DNA of 64,000 nt. Origin: Trichopria drosophilae. Its lineage: Eukaryota > Arthropoda > Insecta > Hymenoptera > Diapriidae. The notes below the pieces were generated by a model. It saw only the letters and a program-made list of their open reading frames with translations. It did no database searches and had not been told where the DNA came from. The stretch spans positions 1 to 64,000 of the forward strand of contig CM059585.1 of NCBI GenBank assembly GCA_030407085.1. The letters are read 5' to 3'. The translations under genes were made by a program, and so were the position numbers. Shown in pieces: positions 54,672-64,000 of this stretch. The number at the start of each line of letters is the position of its first letter. Position 1 is the first letter of the stretch.

Positions 54672-57600
54672 ATGGCTGGAAATTTCAATAATACTGTGGT
54701 GAGTTTCAAAGATTGTGGTTAATTTTCATGAACGAAAGGAGTCACTTACCGATATAGTTTTATTGCTACTGAGTCGGTAAAATCATCCCTTTATTTATAA
54801 ATACTAAAAAGCAAATTTCGAACTGTAGTATTTAGTTTCATGATAACAAAAATAATTCAAGAAAATCAATGTAAAAAATTCGCCAATAATAAATTATAAA
54901 ACTTTGAATTTAATGTAAACAACAAATGTTATTAGACAAATCTTATATAATAACCATGGAAAATGACGTATATAGAAGTCCAAAACATTACCGATAAATG
55001 TTCTACATGTCTTGGGAAATCTATGTGTAATTCTATAATTAAATGTTCTCATAAGATTCACCTTGATTAAATATGTGATATCTCATCACAAGATGAGTTT
55101 GATACCATAAAAAAATTAAGTGATAAATATTTACTTAACTTTTTACGCAATTTACTATCTTTGAACTTCCGGAATCTATTTGTATAGTATAATGTTGCAG
55201 TTTTGAGGTTATGTCAGTAACTGTTCTACTTCTAAGGGTTCACAAAAATAAAATAGATAAAAATGAATCCAAGAAGTGCAAATTTTCAAAATTTAAATTC
55301 ATAAATTTTATTTAATAATGAAAAATAACTTTATTTTCATATAGAACATTCTATTGTACATAATTTGTAAAATTAAGGAAAAGCAAAAGTACTGGATTAA
55401 ACAAAAATTGGGAATTGTTTTTCTATATTAAGAAAAATGTTACAAGATCTAAAAAAAGACATTTATCTCAATTTCTTAATTCAATAGTTCTGAATCATGA
55501 TAATTATAACTTAGTGTCATTAAATATCTAAATTAATTTCTATTAGGAAACTGTTCTAGATAACTCTGTTCTAAAATTGTTTGGTATACGAATTAATTTC
55601 TATTTATTTATTTAAGCAGTACTCAAATCAAATACATTTTTCAATGTTCACAGTTTCAAAACATATTTTTGGAGTTTATTACAGAAAATATATAAAGAAA
55701 AAATGAACGAAAATCAATCTTGAAGGATAAAAAAATACATAACAAATTGTATATATAGTCAATGTCGCGCTAGTTCATTTTTGGATTCGAACGCCACCTA
55801 GTGTCTATAGAAGGAACTCACATCTCAAAAATGTAGAATGCTTTAACCCATAAACGCCCACGAAGACACAAATTTCTCTAAGATTTTCGGAATATTCCTT
55901 GACATTAAAAACCAATTCAGAAAATTTGAGATAAATAATTCTCGACGTAAAATTGATCGCTTTTTCAGAGTCTTTTATCAAAATTTGTTTAGGATAAACC
56001 TCTAAAAAATTATAAATAATTATTAACAGAAAAACGATTTTTTCCTTCAAAAATTTTGTTCAGTACTTTCATGTTAAACAAGAAAAGTCATTAGGTCAAA
56101 ACCTTATAATATCGTGTCTGCAATGTCTTAGCTATAAATATTCGTAATAATATATGGGAAAATTAAAGATGGCGGCTCCGAAATGGCGACTGAAGCTATT
56201 TTTTTGTAAAATATTAGCTTAGTGTACCAAATCTTTAAAAATTATCCGATCCAGATAAAACTTGGTACCCATATATTTTTGGGGTCTTCGAGTATTAATT
56301 TCACGTTATTTTCAAAAAGTCAAAATAGCGTATCCAATATTGCGGTCGAAAATTAAAAATTTCATTTTATATGTACGAAATTTGGTGTATAGGGATTTTT
56401 GAGGTCGCTGATTACGAAAATATAGTTGATTTAAAGAATTTAGAATTTATAATCCAATATATTAACATTTATAAAATATAAAAAATACATTATTGTACGA
56501 ACGAAATAATATACATGTGCATTCTAAGAATCTGAATTTAGAACCGTTAGAATCTATACGATGTAAAAATCGAGTTCCGTATAAATTGTTTACGATATTT
56601 ATGTATTTATTAGACAATATTTTGTCCTGAATTTTGTTTATAAACATTTGTTTAAATAATTATCTAAAATATGTTCTTATTTTAAGTAACTATTAACAAT
56701 TCCAAATTATTTCTAAGTAATCTAACTACTTTCTATATATATTTTAAGTAATAAATATTCTCATAAAAATTAGTAAAAAATATTTCATGAATCTACGAGT
56801 GCTAAAAATAAGAAAAAAATTTAACCAAATTAATATTGAATTGATATAAAAATTACATCGAAATAAGGTTACGATCATAACAATTCAAAATTTCGATCTC
56901 GTAAATCGTTTACCGCGTATGTATGCTAATTTAATTCGTCCCTAATCTACATTATTTGTTTTTCACTTGGCAAATGAAAAAGAAACAGTATGTCTTTTCT
57001 ATGCAAATTTACATAATTATGAACCGAAAAAATTATCAGCATCTAACACCTGTTTATCTTGATATTAGAGTACTTTTTCGTGCAGTACTATTTTTAGAGC
57101 GCCATCTAATTTAACACAGATTCTGTCGGCGATATCTTATTGTATGTAATGCTTTGTGTAACTGTCTACATGTTTTGTCAAGTGTCAATCATCGCCGACA
57201 TCCTTTTTTTTAATTTAAATAATTAATTTTACGTTTATTTTTATACTTGACTGGTTTTTAATAATTCATAAATCATCCAACGAATTCGTTTTAATTATAA
57301 TCGCGAAGCAAATAAATTATTCTTTCCTTGTAAATTAATTTTTATCTAAATTAAATAAAATCAACATTTTTGTCGTCAATTTGAATCACCATAAATCAAT
57401 TAGCTGTAATAATTTAAAAATGGCGGCCGTCAACGGGTATCGTTAGTTTCGAATAAATCATAAATAGGAATAAAAATTTCAGCTCGGAGACACCATATTA
57501 GAAATCGCCATTTTGAAATTCGATTATTTTTCAGCGGATGTTAAAGTTGTAGGTGAGGGGAAGACAAATTTTCATTCCGCAGTGATTTTCTTAAATTTTT

Positions 57601-60600
57601 TTCGCTGCAAAAACGTTAACTAAAACTAATTTCTGATGTTGACCAAATGTGATTTCTACTAATGCCGCTGGATGGCGTTGAAGGTGCTCTTTTCATAAGC
57701 TATGAATTCATGCATAACTTTTTTATTAATTTAATGAAGTTTCTGTTTTGCAAATAAAGTTTTCAACAAATTCGTTAGATTAGTCGTTTTGGATTCGAGA
57801 AACAGATTTGTTCTCCCGACTCGAATTCCCACGCTCATATTTTTCGACTGCACCATTCAAATCTTAAGAAAAATCGACAACTATATATTTATATCTCATT
57901 CTATCAGGGCCTTTTAGTATTGGCCTGTGCGATCCGGTCACTGGCCGTGGTTTACTGCGAAGGACAGGACTTTTACATTAGTTTTATCTGCGAGTCCGCT
58001 CACTTAATAGGTGCAACGAGTCGCACATTGATTCTATAGAGGAACTGTATACGTAGAACGAGGCAGGAAGAACCCATGCCAAAGACAAACCATGATTTAT
58101 TGAGTGAAAACAGAGAGATATTCCCATAGAATGAATAAGAAAGTGGAAAAAATGTGTAAAATTAAATATTTAGAACGGTGAAATTTAAAAAAAATAATAA
58201 TATAAAAGCATCTTGGTGCTTGATAAGCCCTATCAGTCTCTTCCCAAAGTGCTTGAACTTGTCGCGATATCGACGCAAATATATCCATCAAAATTTTCGC
58301 CAAATTGAAATTTCTCTGATAAATTTTATGATGTAACCATTAGCATCCGACCACAGTATTCTCGCATTAATTTAATTATTAATTACATTCGAATACCTCG
58401 AATACTATAACATTTTAAAATATGACATAAAAAGTTTTATTCATCGGCAGCATAAATTAAAACTATATATTATATATAAATATAAATTAATTGCATCGAT
58501 TTTGTGTCCTATAAATATCGGACCCCTTCTCAATTAGTCGATATGCCTAATTTAACAGTTCTTTTCGGAACGTCGCGTTTTGTTAACTAATAAAAAAGTA
58601 CTCTATAGATTGTAAGATTTTAATCGCTGTGGGAATTTTTATTATGCAATATGTTCAAAAATGCGTTTTTTGTGCTTAACTGATCGTTAAGTGTCGAATT
58701 AATATTGCTTTGACTGCATTAAATATGGTAGGAACCGAGAAGATATTTTAGAACAGAGTTTAAATAAAATATTCATATTAATTGTCAGACATATCAACAT
58801 CATGATTTTATGCTACTTCGGATATGAAATGCTTTGTGCGCTGATGCTAGGCTATAGAATCCCTTATGACCGAATCAAAATCCAACTTCTACATCAGGAT
58901 TCACGGGTGCCTCTTGTAAGGATGCTAACGTCGTGTCTGCCCCTAACGGCGACAACCCAAACTAACTTAACCTTCGCCCGCTGATTCATATTCTTATTTC
59001 TATTACAATTTTCTCATACTGTTGCATAATTTGTCTGCCGTTACAGGTTTTAGTAAAATTCTGTTACTTCGGTGACAAAAAGTATCAGAAGTTTCAAAAC
59101 ATTTCTAATTTTGATGTATTGAGGTTTTTGAGGTCGCTGCGTGCTATTCTGACGACTTTATGTTTTTGATTTTTTTTTCAGTAACCTCAAAGTTCCTACT
59201 GTTCTATAGATTTTATTTTGTGGGGATTGTAACATTGTTGCCTCTTAGTCGTTTGTCGATTATCACTACGCGATTTTTTTGTTTTTTTGTTCTATCTTAA
59301 GGAGTTTTCTTTTGATCGCATAAATATAGATGTCTGTAAGTAAATTTTCATCAGTTTCGAAGAAGACATATTAGACAACTATTTAATAACAAATCAGAAT
59401 TTTGTTTTACGATCCGTCCATAATAAAAATTTAATTGTTTGCTCATTGATTCATCCTACCTCTAAATAAATTTTTATTTCATTTTTGTTTACGTAATTTC
59501 ACATTTTGAACACGATTCATTATAATAATTTTGATGAGATATACTTCCGAAAAGGACATTCCGACAATCTTTAGCGGGCATATGTTTTCTGACGTATTTT
59601 GATATGTAGGCAAATGTAGGCATTCGATTTATATTCTGTCTTCGTCGTAGTGATCATATCACCCTGTACAGAACTAAGCTTGGTTGGCTCACTGCAGCGT
59701 CAAGACGCTTGTATTTTATCGGGATGGTAGTCTTTAGCGTCTTCAAAACTGGCACCCCCACCTATCTCTATAATCAATATGTATGGCGTCATAATAAATA
59801 TGACCGTCAACCTAGAACGGGCTCTAATGATCTCATAATCCCTAAGTACAGGACAGAGACTTATGCCAACTCATTCTACGTTACCTCCATCAGACTGTGG
59901 AATGCTCTACCATTTGAGCTTAAAAAGTGCGTCAGCATCGGTGCCTTTAGTACCAAGCTCATGCGTTTTCTTTTTGAGCTGGACACGTCTGGCCGTTCGC
60001 TATTTACTATTGTAACGGGAATATTTGTATTTTCATTATACTTTTATTGTTAGTATTGCGTCACCTACAGTGTTTTAGCTTATACTTAAATAATTCTAAC
60101 CATTTATATCTGTACATTGTAATTCTGATTATTGTATCTCTTTTCTTTTTTCACTTATTATTTTATACTTTGTAATATCTACATGTAGTTGGCCAAAGTT
60201 TACACTTCAGGTCAAAGGGTACACTTCAAGCCAAAGTTTTATTAAATAAATAAATAAATAAATATGCTGAATGCGAATATCATTATGAAAATTGGCGCAA
60301 ATGCGATTATCATCGTGAAAACCACGAAAAACCCGTCAAAACGCTATTTTTTGTATTGTTTTGCGTTTATTTCAAAAACTACAAATGTGATAGAAAAATG
60401 TTTCCAGCAAAAACTGTAGAGCATGAAATTCTTAATAAAAAAGGTTGTATGTATTTTTTTGTCAGATTTTTAATTTTGAAAATAAGCTTAAAAAACTACA
60501 AAAAATAGCTATTTTGACAGGTTTTTCGTGGTTTTCACCATGATAATCGCTTTTGTGTCAATTTTCATCACGATATTCGAATTCAGCACGTCAAAATACG

Positions 60601-63600
60601 TCAGAAAACATATGCCCGCTAAGAATTTCCGGAACGTCCTTTTCGGAAGTATACCCCTTTCCTGAAAGAAGACATTATCAAAACTTGGCATGAAGTACTC
60701 TGGTACTATATAGTCGCATCATTTAAGTTGCAAATGTAATTTTTCTATATTTTCATTCCAGGAATAAATTACATATACGTAAAAAACAGGCTTATCGGTT
60801 GACAGTTTGCTTTTCAAACAAGTAATACCACTAGGATTTATGTCACCAGATACGCCAGTTTACTTTTCATCATTATTTTGCCTTATCATTTAGCCTACGC
60901 GGCAATCGTACTATAGACCTTAACAAAAATGAAATAAAAAAATTGTTTCCAAGCCCATACGTTTCAACGAAATGGTAACATTGACCTTATTATATTAATA
61001 TTTTTTATAATTACATCACCCACTCTTTTTAAAATTTCCAAACGTCGAATGGTAAATTTACACCGAATGCACAGGAGATTTCGTCAGTATGTTCAGAGCA
61101 TTCCGGGAAGATTTACACCACCAGATACGTCGAGCACTTCTCGATTCTTTATTGTGTTTGGCCTTATCACTTGAGACAAGGCATACATTAAAGTCATATA
61201 AAGCAAGCCGACACTCTTCGATGGCTAATATTGGAACCGTCCCAATCGAATTGAAACAACAAAAACGAGATATTCGAGAGTGCTCGATCGTTACTCATGG
61301 ATGAGCCTCGCTGTGAAACGCATTTCCATCTATTAATAGACCAAGTGCATAAATGTGCTTTCCACGTGGGTCACGTGCACTTGATAATTATTTTCGGTCA
61401 CCAGTTATCTGAATTTTAAATCTTCGATGGAAAAAGTTGGCCGCCGGATAAATTTGGGGTTAGATAAGAATTTTTACTACGGTTTGGTCTTTCTTTTTTG
61501 TTTGCAATTGTCGCGTCGTCTTGCGCAAACTACGCTTTGAAATATCTCATGTTACCTAAATGTAAACAAATATGAATGTCGGTGGGGTAATCGACCAAAG
61601 AATTATTTGTTTATACAACAAAACTATTATTCTATATGTAAATTAGTAAGTTCATGGTCTTGTAATAGACATATCAATGGAAAGGTAATGGAAGGTAAGT
61701 CATTGTGTTTCGGCCCAATTGTCAAGCCGAATCAAATATAACATGTATATAAATTGTAAATGAAAAAATTGTTGTCGAAAGTGGTCAATAAATAGCACAT
61801 AATCCTTATTAAAACACATGTAAACAAAATAATTGGAGAATTCCAATGCAAAGGTACGTTTTGAGATATGAGTTTCCTCGAGTTGCAATGGATGGCGAAC
61901 AAATTCGAAAAAGAAGTCTACTATAATTTGCTTAAAATGCTGAACTAATGGACGAGATGTATAATAATTTAACCTCGAATTTAACGATGGCTAATCGTTC
62001 GATTAGACATCAAAATATAACGGAATTTCATTAAGGTTCGATGTAAAAGTGCATAGACTTGACGAATTTGAATATAAAATATAATAGACAGCAACATTAG
62101 AGACTCACGCCTAGGTGGCGTTGAAAGGGACATTCCCTCAAGTCATGAAATAGACGATTCGTCCACTACAATCTTATCATTCGATATCATCATTTCACAT
62201 CATCGTCTCCGTTTTACATAATTATCGTTAGGGAATCATCAGCAATCATCTGATTATTCTTTGTAATTCTGATCATCGTTTTTCGACATCTTCAATTCGT
62301 TATTTACTAAAGTGGAATAATAAAACTGATGTATAACTACAAAACGGAATTATTATGCAATTCAAACTTCACCCCTTGTTTTTTTAGATTCACTGGTTGG
62401 TGGTCATGATGTATCTATACTTAGCCAGTGCGAGGACCGAGGAAGATCAGTCGTCAACGACCAATGCCAATGTAGTTTCTCATACGTTGCAAGAAAATTG
62501 TTTTTACCAACCTGCCTCGGAATGTCCACCGATTGAACGACATGGGTGTCCATGTAAAAGGATCACTCTGTCCAACGCGAGTCCAGACGACAATGCTGTT
62601 TTTTGCTGCAATCTAGACAGTCGAAATTTTGAATACGGCTTGTTTTGTGCCGGTAAGTATCGCAGAAGATATCAAATGATTTTGTCGTTACCGTTCTAAC
62701 CTATCTAAAATACCGAATTCGAACAAGCACCCTCTTTTAATCTTTCAGGTTGGAAAATTACGTTATCTACAGAGTTGCGGTAGATTCCTAACCTAACCTA
62801 ACCTATAATATTTCAATTAAACAGACACTATTCGCCATGTTAAGTTCTGCTGTGTGCGACCCCACCGGCGACAAAATTAACTACTGAGATGGGGGTATGT
62901 GACACTATTTATATGGGGAAACGGGCTTATTTCGCGAATAGCTTTTCCAAATGTCATTTTTCAGCAAATGATATTTCCAAATTACTTCTAGTCTTTGAAA
63001 TGCCGTACGATGAAACAGTAATATCAACCGAAAAATGTCTGTTTGTAAAGCTATTCGCAAAATAAGCCCGTTTCCCCATATAAATAGTGTCACATACCCC
63101 CATCTCAGTAGTTAATTTTGTCGCCGGTGGGGTCGCACACAGCAGAACTTAACATGGCGAATTTAGATTTGAAAGTCCAAATCTATTTTAGGATAGTTAC
63201 TACCGATTTCATTCGATATCAATGTCTTCTTGTCAAACGTTGAATGGTAACCCTAACCTCAAATTTTCTACCATACCCGGGAAGTAATAGTTACTTCACG
63301 TGCTCTGACAATTTAAAATGGCGATTAAAATACGAAATCATTAAAAAAGAACATTTTTATGAAAAAATTAACTTTTATTACACCTTTAAGAGTATTTAAT
63401 CATAATTACTAGACGATTTAGTTGCTAATAATTAATTATAATAATCCGTACGGATTTTATCCCTGTTAAGGACGTTTACAAATCACGACAGTTATATTAA
63501 GACAAATATTTTATAGTTGAGTTATAAATGGTCGTCAAAAAATTTCTTTTTATTTTTACGTTTTTCGGTGACCAACATTGTGGATGGTCCGAAACAAAAA

Positions 63601-64000
63601 ATGTCGATGGATTTAGTTAAATAAGTCTAAACTATGTTTGATACTAAGTTTTTTATCTACGTTTTTAAAAAATACATTTTTTAAGAAAATGGCAGGTAGT
63701 CACAGTTAATAGTTCCATTTTCACTGTAACAGGTTTTCCAGCCAACGTCTCGTATATCCACATTAGGAATGCTACGTTAGATGCTTTCAATGCTGGCGAA
63801 GTGCGTTGGAGACGCTTGAAGTCACTGGCACTTACCGATGGTAGAATTCAAAGGGTAAATGGCCAATTTCTAATGATGGCACCAACACTCTGCTTGAATC
63901 TTTCTAACAATGCCCTGCTGGAAATGGAAAACAATTCCTTGACGAGGTTGGCTTATTTGACCACCCTAGATCTATCTTACAACAATCTTACGCACTTACC
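54672..64000 (+). CDS. Secreted leucine-rich-repeat protein, 5' part (possibly halfway)
   Basis: Three exons join in phase: 54672-54698, 62388-62652 and 63742 onward, running off the window. GT donors are at 54699 and 62653, and AG acceptors at 62387 and 63741. The joined N-terminus MAGNFNNTV plus IHWLVVMMYLYLASA makes a plausible signal peptide. A Cys-rich cap follows (CFYQPASECPPIERHGCPCK, then FCCNLDS and LFC). Leucine-rich repeats begin in exon 3 (LKSLALTDGRIQRV, CLNLSNNALLEMENN, LTTLDLSYNNLTHLP). It is an extracellular or cell-surface protein. The cap plus LRR layout recalls the insect halfway (singed wings 2) protein, but that is memory and not a search. Exon 1 is the least certain part; translation could instead start at an ATG at 62406. 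Confidence 0.6.
54699..59539. other. First intron of the LRR gene, left part
   Basis: AT-rich. About 56160-56440 holds the dispersed repeat relic with GAGGTCGCTGATTACGAAAA. A phrase near 55200-55250 is a diverged match to 53640-53690. About 57905-58000 is more GC-rich, without coding content. No gene seen. Confidence 0.45.
59540..60653. mobile_element. Palindromic element split by a non-LTR fragment
   Basis: The left arm starts TATACTTCCGAAAAGGAC and the right arm, reversed, starts the same way, with GCGGGCATATGTTTTCTGAC, then GTATTTTGA further in. The sequence inside also has inverted GATTATCATSGTGAAAACCACG segments. Removing the insertion leaves about 0.46 kb. Related copies occur at 22886-23120 and about 27330. 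Confidence 0.75.
59607..60261 (+). mobile_element. 5'-truncated non-LTR fragment (RT C-terminus)
   Basis: The frame about 59628-60053 ends a non-LTR ORF2: LYRTKLGWLTAASRRLYFIG, TGTPTYLYNQYV and YANSFYVTSIRLWNALPFEL, the usual C-terminal motif in Jockey/CR1-type elements. A 3' UTR and (TAAA)n tail (60241-60261) follow. ATATG flanks the insertion at 59602-59606 and 60262-60266. Inactive. Confidence 0.8.
60654..62387. other. First intron of the LRR gene, right part
   Basis: AT-rich with no gene or defined repeat seen. It ends in the pyrimidine-rich acceptor TTGTTTTTTTAG at 62387. Confidence 0.45.
62831..63161. mobile_element. Near-perfect palindromic MITE in intron 2 of the LRR gene
   Basis: Arms of 115 bp (62831-62945 and 63047-63161) start TTCGCCATGTTAAGTTCTGC. 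I see a single clear difference between them. The 331-bp unit is non-coding and young by its arm identity. The target duplication is unclear. Confidence 0.85.

Noticed and set aside
1..64000. CRISPR-like arrays or prokaryotic defence systems
   Set aside because: Introns, LTR and non-LTR elements and COG6 show eukaryotic DNA; no regular spacer-repeat array was seen.

Overview
The window looks like insect chromosomal DNA, probably hymenopteran. It is AT-rich, host genes are intron-bearing and widely spaced, a TAACC-type short repeat occurs near 62,790, and transposable elements of many classes dominate. The clade is an inference, not proved by the sequence.

Host genes. (1) An intronless COG6 gene (Golgi tethering complex subunit) lies at 14847-16733 on +. 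(2) Converging on it is a six-exon gene (17185-21771, -) for a Q-rich protein with two dsRNA-binding domains and no catalytic domain. (3) A secreted leucine-rich-repeat protein starts at 54672 on +, has a 7.7-kb first intron and runs off the right edge; it may be halfway. (4) Upstream of COG6, on -, is a decayed mitochondrial EF-Tu (TUFM-like) copy. It is split by a complete Gypsy element and cut off by a non-LTR element.

Mobile DNA by region. 0.3-3.1 kb: a fold-back element split by a 5'-truncated non-LTR. 4.6-7.9 kb: a second non-LTR with a deleted reverse transcriptase. 8.3-14.2 kb: Gypsy element 1, with identical 558-bp LTRs, CAAG duplications and one intact 1567-codon gag-pol ORF. 19.6-20.9 kb: nested inverted-repeat elements in an intron. 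26.3-27.0 kb: a TA-flanked element inside another. 29.7 and 33.0 kb: small palindromic elements. 33.3-39.7 kb: a BEL/Pao element with identical 268-bp LTRs, GGTTT duplications and two frame breaks. 39.7-53.3 kb: one old non-LTR element broken by a CXC-domain inverted-repeat element, a tRNA-derived SINE and a TACG-repeat fold-back element, which itself holds Gypsy element 2 and two small inverted-repeat elements. 59.5-60.7 kb: a palindrome split by a non-LTR 3' end. 62.8-63.2 kb: a near-perfect 331-bp palindrome.

No CRISPR array, rRNA gene or free-standing tRNA gene was seen. The notable candidates are the retroelement features: a -1 slippery heptamer and an unassigned third ORF in Gypsy 2; a start codon inside the LTR and a SAP-like gag domain in Gypsy 1; the CXC-domain element; and the layered nest from which the order of insertions can be read. 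I did not see a clearly new host system.
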